Made by a program: the position numbers and the translations under genes. Shown one piece after another: positions 1 through 8,296 of a stretch of DNA of 64,000 bases. The notes under the pieces were generated by a model. The model searched no databases. It was not told where the DNA came from and saw nothing but the letters and a program-made list of their open reading frames with translations. This DNA is from Prauserella flavalba (lineage in GTDB: Bacteria > Actinomycetota > Actinomycetes > Mycobacteriales > Pseudonocardiaceae): contig NZ_MASU01000021.1 of the NCBI RefSeq assembly GCF_003202235.1, positions 20,528-84,527 of the forward strand, in the 5' to 3' direction. The number at the start of each line of letters is the position of its first letter. The first letter of the stretch is position 1.

Positions 1-1
1 C

Positions 2-946
2 GGCTTCTTCGCCGAGGAGGGGCTCACCGTCGAGATCAGCACCGCCGGTGGCGGCGCCGAAGCCTGGTCGACCGTGGAGAGCGGACATGCCGACTACGCC
101 GTGCACGACCCGGTGTTCGTGATGCGGGCCGTGGAACAGGGAGTCGAGGACGCGGTGGTAGTCGGCTCGGTGTGCAACGGCCAAGCGATCGTCGCGCTCG
201 CGAAGGATCCGCGGATCGAGGCCACCGACGACCCGCACACGTTCATCACCGAGACCGTCGCCGGGCGCACCATTTCCACGCAGCCACAACCGGACTCGCA
301 GTGGGCGCTGTTGCGTTTCCTCAAGTTCCTCTGCGAGAGCGGTGGTGCCGCGGACTACCGCAACCTCCAGGTCCCCATCGGCACGGAACCGAGAGCGGTC
401 TTCGACGGCACGGCCGATCTCTGCCTCGCCTTCTCACCACAGGCAGAGTCGGCGATCTCGGAGGGATTGCACGAAGTCTTCGACTTCTCGCGCTTCTTCG
501 GCCCGTACCTGCTGTCCGCGCTCAGCAGTCTCCGCTCGACGGTGCACGAGGACCCCGCCGTCCACCACGCCGTGCTCCGGGCACTCGAACGTGCTTGTCA
601 GTACGCGCACGCGTTCCCCGAGCAGGCCCTCGACATCGCCCGGCACGAGTTTCCCGACGTCGATCCGGGCGTCGTGAAGGCAGCCACATACCGCTGCCTG
701 CGCCACAACTTCCTGCCCGAACACGTCGCCGTCGACGCCGAGGCATGGAAGGAGAACGGGGTCATCAACCGCTTCGTCGGGACGATCCAGCAGTACCGAG
801 AGATGGCCGAGCTCGTCGACAACGAAGCCGGCCTGCACGCCTACCGCACGCTGGGCAACCTGCGTCTCACCTGGGACACGCCGAGGCCGATCACCAGGGT
901 CGTGAACCCGGCAGGACGTCCGGACAAGCCGCCCACTATCCGCTGA
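2..946 (+). CDS. ABC transporter substrate-binding protein, NMT1/THI5-like (5' partial)
   Basis: The reading frame is open from base 2, so the N-terminus and signal peptide lie outside the window; the GTG at 74 is internal. The visible protein begins GFFAEEGLTVEI and carries the NMT1/SsuA-like pattern for small-molecule-binding lipoproteins: 'GGGAEAW...VESGHADYAV', then 'GRTISTQPQPDSQWALLRFL'. It probably binds a small organic ligand outside the cell and delivers it to an ABC permease that is not in the window. The NCS1 permease starts 34 bases downstream on the same strand, so both may import the same or related compounds (inference). The family assignment is fairly firm; the ligand is unknown. 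Confidence 0.7.
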   Translation, partial: GFFAEEGLTVEISTAGGGAEAWSTVESGHADYAVHDPVFVMRAVEQGVEDAVVVGSVCNGQAIVALAKDPRIEATDDPHTFITETVAGRTISTQPQPDSQWALLRFLKFLCESGGAADYRNLQVPIGTEPRAVFDGTADLCLAFSPQAESAISEGLHEVFDFSRFFGPYLLSALSSLRSTVHEDPAVHHAVLRALERACQYAHAFPEQALDIARHEFPDVDPGVVKAATYRCLRHNFLPEHVAVDAEAWKENGVINRFVGTIQQYREMAELVDNEAGLHAYRTLGNLRLTWDTPRPITRVVNPAGRPDKPPTIR

Positions 947-980
947 ACCTCCGCCAACCGCAGAACGGATGGTCTGACAC

Positions 981-2423
981 ATGTCGCTGCGCGAGAAGTT
1001 CCGAGGGCCGACCACCTCCATCGACGAACAGATCGAGAGCTACGCGATCGACCGCGTACCGGCCTCGAAGAGATGGCCCATCCCCGCGATCAGCCTCGTG
1101 CTGCTGGGCAACGCCACCGCGATGTTCTTCTTCTCCTTCGGCGCGCAGCAGACCTTCCTGGTCGGCTGGCCGTGGCTGCTCGCGCCGATCGGTTACTTCT
1201 TCCTCGGGGCCATCGGCATCGGCATGCTCACGATGCGCATGGCCAGCAGGGAAGGTCTTTCGCAGAACCTGCTGAGCAGGGGACTCGGCTTCGGTAGCCG
1301 AGGCGCGGCCGTCACCTCCTTCATCTACGCGATCAACTACATCTACTACTTCCTGTTCGAGGGCACCATCGTCTCCCACGCGATCTCCTACCAGTTCGGT
1401 ATCGAGGTCGGCTCGGCAGGCGGCATCGCCATCTTCGCCCTGGTCGGCCTCGCCACCCTGGCCCTCGTCTGGCGTGGCATGCACGCCATGTCGTTCCTGC
1501 AGGCCTGGGGCTTTCCCTTGTTCCTGATCCTGCTCGCCTACGCACTGTGGCGACTGGGCACCGCGCACGAGCCGGTCGGCCCCTCGGGGTGGCACGCGAC
1601 CGGTGAGGTCGGTTGGGCCGCGATGTGGAGCGCGTTCAGCTTCGCCAACGGCCAGATGATCTTTCAGGGGTTGATGGCCACCGACTACGGCCGCTTCGCC
1701 GCCCAGCGGATCCGCTACCGGGGCACGGCCGCGATCATGCTCGGCGAGCTGATCCCCATGTTCGCGGTGATCTTCCTGGGCGTGTTCCTCGGCGCGAGCC
1801 TGCTCACCGAGCTCGGCCCGGGCGGACAGTCCCAGGCACAGGATCCGGGATTCATGTTCGTGCACACCATGGGCTTCGCCGGGGTGCTCTTCGTACTCGT
1901 CACCCAGATCCGGATCAACGTCATGAACCTCTACTCCGGATCCGTCGCGCTGGCCAGTGGGTTCGACGTCGCCGCACACTTCCGGCCTGGGCGTCCGTGG
2001 TGGATGTTCCTCGTCTGGTTCGTCGGCGTCATCTTCTACGCTGTCAACGTCATCGACAGCCTGGGCACGTTCCTCGCGATCACCGGCGTGCTCACCAACA
2101 CCTGGGTGCTGATCATCCTCGCCGACTACTTCATCTGCCGCCGCCTGCTGGGACTGGCAAGGCGCGAACAGATCGAGTTCCGCGAGCACGAGGTCAGGGC
2201 ATGGAACCCGTGCGGACTGACCTCTCTCGGCGTCGCGGTGCTGGTGGGCGCGCTCGGTATCGTCGGGATCTACCCGATCTACTACGCCTCGTTCGCCGCG
2301 ATGCTGCTCGGGCCGGTACTCCACGTCGCCATTACCGTCGCCACCCGCGGTCGGTTCTACCGAGTACCCACCAAAAAGGACAGCAGCCAGGAGGCCGCCG
2401 ACACCCCCGTTATCGAACGATGA
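981..2423 (+). CDS. NCS1 family nucleobase:cation symporter (purine-cytosine permease-like)
   Basis: 480 aa, the normal length for the NCS1 family. The sequence has about twelve hydrophobic segments, starting near 'ISLVLLGNATAMFFFSFGAQQTF' after a polar N-terminus with 'SIDEQIESYAIDRVPASKRW', a typical NCS1 opening. It should sit in the cytoplasmic membrane and import a nucleobase-like or other N-heterocyclic substrate with Na+ or H+. It starts 34 bases after the solute-binding protein and faces the ring/amide catabolic operon on the other strand. The amidase and LLM-type oxidoreductase there fit a nitrogenous substrate, but specificity cannot be read from the sequence. Confidence 0.85.
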   Translation: MSLREKFRGPTTSIDEQIESYAIDRVPASKRWPIPAISLVLLGNATAMFFFSFGAQQTFLVGWPWLLAPIGYFFLGAIGIGMLTMRMASREGLSQNLLSRGLGFGSRGAAVTSFIYAINYIYYFLFEGTIVSHAISYQFGIEVGSAGGIAIFALVGLATLALVWRGMHAMSFLQAWGFPLFLILLAYALWRLGTAHEPVGPSGWHATGEVGWAAMWSAFSFANGQMIFQGLMATDYGRFAAQRIRYRGTAAIMLGELIPMFAVIFLGVFLGASLLTELGPGGQSQAQDPGFMFVHTMGFAGVLFVLVTQIRINVMNLYSGSVALASGFDVAAHFRPGRPWWMFLVWFVGVIFYAVNVIDSLGTFLAITGVLTNTWVLIILADYFICRRLLGLARREQIEFREHEVRAWNPCGLTSLGVAVLVGALGIVGIYPIYYASFAAMLLGPVLHVAITVATRGRFYRVPTKKDSSQEAADTPVIER

Positions 2424-2508
2424 CCTCAACGCGTCAGCGCCTCACCGCGGAGGCTCGGGCGATCTCCGCGATCTGCCGCTGGCCGCTCGAACCACACGTT
2501 GGCCATCG

Positions 2509-2712
2509 TCCGCAGCCGACGGCATCTGGACGAAGGACCTCGCGCGCGCCCACCGGCTAGCCGGGAGGCTGGAGGCCGGGACGGTGTGGGTCAACACCTA
2601 CCGCGCAATGTCGCCCATGTCGCCCCGCTCCGGCTAGTACACCCGCTTCAAGAGCGTCCGGATCAACACCGGCGAAGAACCGGCGGGCGACCCCTTCGTC
2701 CTGCGCTCCTGA
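2509..2712 (+). pseudogene. Aldehyde dehydrogenase C-terminal remnant
   Basis: One frame reads AADGIWTKDLARAHRLAGRL, then EAGTVWVNTYRAMSPMSPRSG, a TAG at 2635-2637, then YTRFKSVRINTGEE and TGA at 2710-2712. This is the conserved C-terminal segment of NAD-dependent aldehyde dehydrogenases ('...AGTVWVNTYR...'), without the catalytic Cys/Glu region. It is a fossil fragment between two converging operons. I see no other gene in 2424-2884. Confidence 0.7.
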
Positions 2713-2884
2713 CCACCTGCAGTTCCGCCGCGGCCATGGCCACCCTCGGCATGGTCGACCCGGCAACTGGCCAGACTGGCCTGCTCCCCGAGTTGTGTGC
2801 ATCCGGACGCGGCATTGCGGGGATACCCGCGGCCCGCGCCACCGGGTGGCGGGGTGACTGCGACCCGGTGCCAGGTGGACCAGC

Positions 2885-3703
2885 CTAGGAGGAGACCACC
2901 TTGAACCGCGCGACGCCGTCGCGAAGTACCGTCGTGTCACCGACCTGGGCAGTGAACGCCGTCGTGTGCTCGGCAGGACCCGCTGAGAGGTCGAGTGTGT
3001 CGCCGGGCAGGACGGGGGCGGTGAATCGAGCTTCGAGCTCGACGAGATCGCATGGATGGGCCTGCGCTGCCTCCGCAACCGATTTCGCCGCGATGCCCAG
3101 AGTGCAGAGGCCGTGCAGGATCGGCCGGGGGAAGCCGTTGGCAGCGGAAACCTCGGGGTCGATGTGAATCGGGTGGCGGTCGCCAGTCAGCCGGTACAAC
3201 GCGGCCAGGTTCACGGGGGTGGGATACTGCGCCTCCCAGGCTGGCTGGAAGGTCCGGCCGCGTGAGCCGGGGCCGCGCCGGCCGCCCCACCCGCCGAGTC
3301 CGGGAAGGAAGATCGAGTAGGTCGCCGTCCAGTCCGCACATTCCGCGACGACGTCGACGAGCGCGCCCTTACCCTTGTCCCACACTGCGGTGACCGCTCC
3401 GGACACCCGGACGGTGCCGGACGGCCGCAACGGGCCGCGAACCTCCAGCCGTTGTGCGGCGTGGAGCGACCGCGCCGGGTCGTACGCGCCGAGCGCACCG
3501 GTCGCTTCCACGGTCCACAACCCGAGCGTGAGGGCGAAGGCCGGCAGAACCCTCAGATCTCGCTCGTACACGAGATCGAGTTCGTCCTCGCGGGCGCCGA
3601 CCGCCAGCGCGTACAGAATCGCGTCGCGTTCGGTGTAGGAGAGCTCCCGCTCGCCGAGACTCGTCCCCGCGAGATCCTGCACCCTGATGGTCGTGCTGCT
3701 CAT
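2885..3703 (-). CDS. MaoC-like hydratase, double hot-dog (enoyl-CoA hydratase 2 type)
   Basis: 272 aa with two hot-dog halves. The C-terminal half carries the hydratase 2 motif 'YRLTGDRHPIHIDPEVSAAN' followed by 'GFPRPILHGL', which includes the catalytic Asp/His pair. It should hydrate or dehydrate a (3R)-hydroxyacyl-/enoyl-CoA in the cytoplasm. It is the last gene of a seven-gene minus-strand operon; its ATG overlaps the crotonase stop codon by four bases (ATGA, 3700-3703). The combination suggests a beta-oxidation-like step on the product of the upstream ligase and oxidoreductase. The family is clear; the substrate is unknown. Confidence 0.85.
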   Translation of the reverse strand: MSSTTIRVQDLAGTSLGERELSYTERDAILYALAVGAREDELDLVYERDLRVLPAFALTLGLWTVEATGALGAYDPARSLHAAQRLEVRGPLRPSGTVRVSGAVTAVWDKGKGALVDVVAECADWTATYSIFLPGLGGWGGRRGPGSRGRTFQPAWEAQYPTPVNLAALYRLTGDRHPIHIDPEVSAANGFPRPILHGLCTLGIAAKSVAEAAQAHPCDLVELEARFTAPVLPGDTLDLSAGPAEHTTAFTAQVGDTTVLRDGVARFKVVSS

Positions 3704-4392
3704 CGAAACGCTCCCCTTCTGCTGATCGCCTGGCGACGTTCGTCCGAATCCAGCAACTCCAACCGCACGCGCTCCCAGCGCCCGGTGTCCCAGACCGCGT
3801 CGTCGAGTTCGGCCAGTAGTGCCTTGGTCTGTCGGAACGCCGGGCCGGGCACCGGCAACTTCTCCGCGACGGCATGGGCGCGCGCGACCGCCTGCCCGCT
3901 GGCCACCACTTCCGACGCCAGGCCGTCATCGGCGTCGAGCCGCTGGCCGAGTAGCACCAGGCGGGTCACGATGTCGCGGGGCAGTGTGCGATGCAGCCGG
4001 GCAATGGTCTCCGGCCGGTAGAGCAGTCCCAGGTCCACCGCGGGCACCCGGAACCACGCGCCCGCCCCCGCGATGCGGAGATCACAGGCCAGTGCGAGCT
4101 CCACGGCGGCGCCGAGGCACGGGCCCTCGATGGCGGCCACCACCGGCACGGGCACGGCGCGCACCGCCTCGATCGTCGCCGCCAGCTCCTCGTCGAACGC
4201 GAGGTCGGCGCGCGTCCCGGTCAGCTCACGGAGGTCAGCGCCCGCGCTGAACACGTCGCCGTCGCCGCTGAGCACGACTGCGGTCGTCTCGCCGGGCAAT
4301 GTGGCGAGGTCCGCACGCAAGAGAGCGAGCACCCGGCGGGACATGGCATTCCGCCGTTCCGGCGCGTCGATGCGTACGTCGTGGACGCTCAC
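3700..4392 (-). CDS. Enoyl-CoA hydratase/isomerase family protein (atypical active site)
   Basis: 230 aa from the GTG at 4392, chosen because it overlaps the amidase stop (GTGA, 4389-4392); upstream frame extensions are amidase shadow. Crotonase features are 'VFSAGADLREL' (first oxyanion-hole half) and 'EGPCLGAAVELALACDLRIA' (second half). The segment that normally reads PE-V-LGL is 'FRVPAVDLGLLYR', so the usual catalytic Glu is Ala. Like other Glu-less crotonases it may catalyse isomerisation, hydrolysis or C-C cleavage rather than hydration. Substrate unknown. Confidence 0.8.
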   Translation of the reverse strand: MSVHDVRIDAPERRNAMSRRVLALLRADLATLPGETTAVVLSGDGDVFSAGADLRELTGTRADLAFDEELAATIEAVRAVPVPVVAAIEGPCLGAAVELALACDLRIAGAGAWFRVPAVDLGLLYRPETIARLHRTLPRDIVTRLVLLGQRLDADDGLASEVVASGQAVARAHAVAEKLPVPGPAFRQTKALLAELDDAVWDTGRWERVRLELLDSDERRQAISRRGAFR

Positions 4393-5768
4393 CGGACCGC
4401 CGCCGACTGTGAGTCCCAGCGCCGCAGCACCGGGTCGCGGTCGAACTCGACGGCGGACTCCAGCTCCTCGGCCACGTCGAGCAGTAGACCTTCGCGGTCG
4501 TGGCCGCCGACGAGCTGGGCGGCCACCGGCAGTCCTTCCACGGTTCCACACGGAATCGTGACCGCGGGGGTGCCCGCGACATTGAAGGGCACTGCGAAGG
4601 GGAACGCGCCCCACAGTGCGCCGACCGGCTCGCCGGCGATCTCGCGCGGCCGTTGCCGCAAGGGGAACGGCGGGACGGCGGTCGCGGGGGTCAGCACGAG
4701 ATCCACCTCGTCGAACAATGCCGCGACCCGGGCCCGGTACTCCGGCAGAGCCCGCCGAGCGGAGGTGACCGTCGCGGGGTCGAGTTCGGCCGCCGCTCGC
4801 AGGGTCGCGCGCTGGTATTCGGTGATGCGTTCGGACTCGGCGAGCAGGTGGCCGCGTTCCGCGCGCTCGTCGGCCAGCACGAGGGGCCCGAAGACGTCCT
4901 GCCACCCGGCGACGGGCAGGTCGCGCTCCTCGACGAGATGCCCTTGTGCCTCCAGGACCTGCGCGACCCGCGCCACCGCCGCGGCCACGCCAGGGTCGAC
5001 GGGGCGGTGCTCGGGATTGGCGCACCAGGCGATGCGCAGCGGCCGCGGAACCATGCCGCGCGGATACCGCCGGCCCGCCAGCACTTCGAGGATGACCCGC
5101 GCGTCGTCCACCCGCCAGGCGAGCGGCCCCGGGCTGACGAAGTCCGTCATGGCGCGGAAACCGCCTTCATCCCGGCATCGGCCGAGCGTCGGCTTGACGC
5201 CCACGAGCCCGCAGAACGCAGCGGGGATGCGAATCGACCCACCACCGTCGGACCCCACGGCAGCAACGGCGAGACCGGCCGCGACCGAGGCCGCCGCACC
5301 CCCGCTGGAACCGCCGGGCGTCCGGGCCGGATCCCACGGGTTCGCGGTGTCGTCACCGAGCAGGTTGTCGGTCGTCGCCGACTGCCCGAACTCGGCGGTG
5401 TTCGTCTTCCCGGTGAACACCGAGCCCGCGGCGCGCAGCCGCCTCACCACCCCCGAATCGCCGGGCGCGATCTGTCCACGATGGACGAGTGAGCCCAGGG
5501 TGGTCTCGACGCCCTTGACGTGGAACGCGTCCTTGACCGACAGGGGAACACCGAGCAACGGCGCGCTCTCTCCGCGCCGGTACGCCGCCGTCGCCTCGGC
5601 CGCCTGCTCCCGAGCCTGCTCGGTCACCACGGTGACGTAGGCGTGCAGCGTGCCGTCGAACTCCTCGATGCGGGCCAGCACGTCTTCCAGCAGTTCCACC
5701 GGACTCAGCGTGCCCGCCCGGAACTCGGCGGTGAGCTGCCGGATCGGCCGGTACACCGGTTCAGGCAT
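4389..5768 (-). CDS. Amidase (amidase signature family)
   Basis: 459 aa from ATG 5768 ('MPEPVYRPIRQLTAEF'); the start overlaps the SDR stop by 8 bases. The amidase-signature Ser-cisSer-Lys triad is visible: Lys in 'GVPLSVKDAFHVKG', and the Ser residues in 'TPGGSSGGAAAS' and 'AVGSDGGGSIRIPA'. It should hydrolyse a carboxamide to acid plus ammonia in the cytoplasm. In an operon with an LLM oxidoreductase, alpha/beta hydrolase and acyl-CoA ligase, it could release nitrogen from a ring-opened heterocycle (inference). Its family also includes Glu-tRNA amidotransferase A, but there are no gatB/gatC partners here. Confidence 0.88.
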   Translation of the reverse strand: MPEPVYRPIRQLTAEFRAGTLSPVELLEDVLARIEEFDGTLHAYVTVVTEQAREQAAEATAAYRRGESAPLLGVPLSVKDAFHVKGVETTLGSLVHRGQIAPGDSGVVRRLRAAGSVFTGKTNTAEFGQSATTDNLLGDDTANPWDPARTPGGSSGGAAASVAAGLAVAAVGSDGGGSIRIPAAFCGLVGVKPTLGRCRDEGGFRAMTDFVSPGPLAWRVDDARVILEVLAGRRYPRGMVPRPLRIAWCANPEHRPVDPGVAAAVARVAQVLEAQGHLVEERDLPVAGWQDVFGPLVLADERAERGHLLAESERITEYQRATLRAAAELDPATVTSARRALPEYRARVAALFDEVDLVLTPATAVPPFPLRQRPREIAGEPVGALWGAFPFAVPFNVAGTPAVTIPCGTVEGLPVAAQLVGGHDREGLLLDVAEELESAVEFDRDPVLRRWDSQSAAVR

Positions 5769-6516
5769 GGGGCGCCACTCCCCCGCTGATCCCGTAGACC
5801 TCGCCGGTGATGTAGCCGGCGTGCGGACCGACGAGGAACGCCACCAGCGCGGCCACGTCGTCCGGCACGCCGACCCGGCCGACAAGCGATCGTTGCTGGG
5901 CGTAGCCGTCGAAGAACTCGTCCGGGTAGATGCGGCGCAGGAAGTCGTTGTAGATCAGGCCAGGCGCCACCGCGTTCACCCGGATTCCGTGCGGGCCGTT
6001 CTCGGCAGCGGCGACTCTCGTGAGCGCGAGTACGCCGGCCTTCGCGGCGGCGTAGGCGGCGCCGTGATCGGTGCTGGTCTCCCAGGCCGCGATCGAGCTG
6101 ATGTTCACGATCGAGCCACGGCCACGCTCGATCATGTGCGGCAACGCGAACCGCATCGCGTGGAACGTCCCGGTGAGGTCGACATCGAGACAACGCCGCC
6201 AGGTCTCGACCGACATCTTCGCGACGGGTTCGATCTTGCTCCAGCCGGCGTTGTTCACCAGCACGTCGATGCGGCCACGGTGCTCCACGACCTCCTCCAT
6301 CACCTCCTCGACAGCGGCCGGGTAGGTGACGTCCAACGGCAGCGACAGGAACGGACGGCCGTGTTCCTCGGCCAGCCGCGCCGCGAGTTCCTTGCTCCGC
6401 CGTTCGTGTGCGTCAGTGATCACGACGTCGAAGCCGTCGGCGGCGAGCCTGTGGGCAACGGCCGACCCGATCCCGGCCCCGGCCGCCGCGGTGACCACGG
6501 CAACGTCCCCCGTCAT
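5761..6516 (-). CDS. SDR family oxidoreductase
   Basis: 251 aa from ATG 6516 ('MTGDVAVVTAAAGAGIGSAV'), which overlaps the LLM oxidoreductase stop (ATGA, 6513-6516). Classical short-chain dehydrogenase: Gly-rich NAD(P) loop near residue 12, 'NNAG' ('DVLVNNAGWSKIEP'), catalytic Ser in 'VNISSIAAW', YxxxK in 'AAYAAAKAGV'. It probably oxidises a hydroxyl to a keto group, or the reverse, on an intermediate of the operon. The C-terminal 'GEVYGISGGV' resembles FabG-like enzymes. Substrate unknown. Confidence 0.88.
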   Translation of the reverse strand: MTGDVAVVTAAAGAGIGSAVAHRLAADGFDVVITDAHERRSKELAARLAEEHGRPFLSLPLDVTYPAAVEEVMEEVVEHRGRIDVLVNNAGWSKIEPVAKMSVETWRRCLDVDLTGTFHAMRFALPHMIERGRGSIVNISSIAAWETSTDHGAAYAAAKAGVLALTRVAAAENGPHGIRVNAVAPGLIYNDFLRRIYPDEFFDGYAQQRSLVGRVGVPDDVAALVAFLVGPHAGYITGEVYGISGGVAPHA

Positions 6517-7517
6517 GCGGTCACCGCCGGAATGATCCGCTGCGCCAGTTGTTCCATCCGGCGGCGCCGCCCTCCGGAGAGCAGGGCGAAGGTGATCCGA
6601 TCGAGGTCCAGCGAGGCCAGTTCGCGCAACCGCTCCACACAGTGCTGTTCGTCTCCCACCAGGGCGACCGATCGCACGAACTCGTCGCTCACGAGGTCCT
6701 TGTGGCCGGCGTGCAGAGAAAGGTGGTCGACGAGGTGATAGTTGTCGTTGGCGGCGGTGAACTCGGGCCGGAACCGTTCCCAGGCCGGTGGCATGTTCTT
6801 CCAGACGGCGAAGGTCGCTGCCTGGCTCGTCGCCCACGCGCGCACGTCGGCCAGGGCCTTCTCCTCATCCTCGTCGACGCTCATGGTCACGATCAGATCG
6901 ATCAGCAGCTCGCTGCGATCGCGCCCCGCCTTCTCCAGACCCTCATAGATGTAGTCCAGCTGCCACCGGCAGAACTCGGGGTCAGCGGCGCCCATGAGGA
7001 TCGCGCCGTCGCAGCGTTCTCCGGCCAGGCGCAGCATGCCGGGCTGCGACACCGCGAGGTAGATGGGAATCTGCCGACGAGCCGTCGCGAGCCGCACCTC
7101 GGTGCCGTACAACTCCTGTTCCTCCCCGCTGAACAGGGCTCGGAACTCGCCTATTCCGGCGCGGAGATCACCCAGTTTGGACGGTTCTCGGCCGACCGCG
7201 TGCACCGCCGACCAGCCGGCGCCAAGGCCGAGCATCGCGTGCCCGCCGGACAGCTCGTCGAGCGCCGCCGTGGCGCTCGCCGTCACGGTCGGATGGCGGG
7301 TCACCAGGTTGGTGACCGCGGCACCGATGTGCAGCCGCTCGGTCCCGAGCGCGGCCAGGTACATCGCGGCATAGACATCCTTCATGCCGAGATGGAAGTC
7401 GATGAACCACATCGCGTCGAATCCGTGTGACTCGGCTTCCTTGGCCAGGTCGGTGATTCCGCTCAGCGGTTCGCGTGGGCTCACTCCCATGGACAGGCCC
7501 CAGCGGTTCATGGTCAT
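6513..7517 (-). CDS. LLM class flavin/F420-dependent oxidoreductase
   Basis: 334 aa from ATG 7517 ('MTMNRWGLSMGVSPREPL'), coupled to the hydrolase stop (ATGA, 7514-7517). Luciferase-like TIM barrel: 'LAKEAESHGFDAMWFIDFH', 'GAAVTNLVTRHPTVTASATA', 'GLGAGWSAVHAVG'. The pattern resembles Mer-type F420-dependent reductases, but FMN-dependent monooxygenases of the same fold (including ring-opening ones) cannot be excluded. As the only redox enzyme of the operon besides the SDR, it probably carries out the initial attack on the substrate (inference). No flavin reductase partner is visible nearby, which favours F420. Confidence 0.85.
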   Translation of the reverse strand: MTMNRWGLSMGVSPREPLSGITDLAKEAESHGFDAMWFIDFHLGMKDVYAAMYLAALGTERLHIGAAVTNLVTRHPTVTASATAALDELSGGHAMLGLGAGWSAVHAVGREPSKLGDLRAGIGEFRALFSGEEQELYGTEVRLATARRQIPIYLAVSQPGMLRLAGERCDGAILMGAADPEFCRWQLDYIYEGLEKAGRDRSELLIDLIVTMSVDEDEEKALADVRAWATSQAATFAVWKNMPPAWERFRPEFTAANDNYHLVDHLSLHAGHKDLVSDEFVRSVALVGDEQHCVERLRELASLDLDRITFALLSGGRRRRMEQLAQRIIPAVTA

Positions 7518-8296
7518 CGCGTGCTCTCCAGGGCTTGGCGGAGGGTCTTGGTGACGGCCTCCGGTTGGTCGACGTTCATCAGGTGTCCGGCGTCCGGGAT
7601 CTCCGCGTACTCGGCGTGCGGCAGCGAGCCGAGGATGATGTCCGCCGCCTTGCGCGGGCAGAACATGTCGTGCTCGGCGCCGATCACGGTGACAGCGCAA
7701 CGAATTCCGGCCAGCGCGGGAGTCAGCGGCCGCTCGTACAGCTGTGCCATGGCGCGGGCGGCGTTCACGTAGCCCAGGCCGGAACCGATGGCCTCGAGCC
7801 GCCACTTCGTCAGCTGTCCGACATCCGTTCGCGCGTTGCGGAGGGCCGCGGTGGTGTCGGAGTGCATCGCCTCCGCGACGCGGTCCCCCTGCCGGACGCG
7901 CTCGATCCGTTCCTGGTAAAAGCCGACCGCCGCGCGGCCGACGACCGTGGAGGTGCCCAGCACCACCGCTGCACGCACAAGGTCCGGTCGCCGGGCGGCC
8001 GCGCCGAGCACCACGGTGCCACCCAGCGAGAAGCCGATGCAGATCGCCGGGCCGCTCACCGCCTCGAGAAAGCCGATCAAGTCGTCCCGCAGCTGCTCCG
8101 GGGAGCCGTCGGCCGCTCCCAGCGAGGTGCCGCCGTGGCCGCGGAGGTCGTAGGCGTAGGTGCGGTAGTCGGTGAGCGCGTCCTGCTGCGTGCGCCAGCT
8201 CGTGTGGTCCTCGGCGAGGCCATGCACGAACACGACCGCCGGGCCCGCACCCTCCGCACGGAAGGCGACGTCGATATCGCCCACCCGCTGTGTCAT
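7514..8296 (-). CDS. Alpha/beta hydrolase
   Basis: 260 aa from ATG 8296 (MTQRVGDIDVAF), whose ATGA overlaps the ligase stop (8293-8296); a GTG two codons upstream is possible. Alpha/beta-hydrolase fold: 'VVFVHGLAEDHTSW' (oxyanion HG), nucleophile elbow 'GFSLGG' (Ser), an Asp candidate in 'GAEHDMFCP' and catalytic His in 'DAGHLMNVDQP'. It resembles 3-oxoadipate enol-lactonases and RutD-like ring/amide hydrolases. It probably hydrolyses an ester, lactone or C-C bond in the pathway. Cytoplasmic; no signal peptide. Confidence 0.85.
   Translation of the reverse strand: MTQRVGDIDVAFRAEGAGPAVVFVHGLAEDHTSWRTQQDALTDYRTYAYDLRGHGGTSLGAADGSPEQLRDDLIGFLEAVSGPAICIGFSLGGTVVLGAAARRPDLVRAAVVLGTSTVVGRAAVGFYQERIERVRQGDRVAEAMHSDTTAALRNARTDVGQLTKWRLEAIGSGLGYVNAARAMAQLYERPLTPALAGIRCAVTVIGAEHDMFCPRKAADIILGSLPHAEYAEIPDAGHLMNVDQPEAVTKTLRQALESTR

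Noticed and set aside
936..2429. 497-codon minus-strand open frame opposite the NCS1 permease
   Set aside because: Acidic, low-complexity antisense shadow with no recognised motif; the permease on the plus strand is unambiguous.
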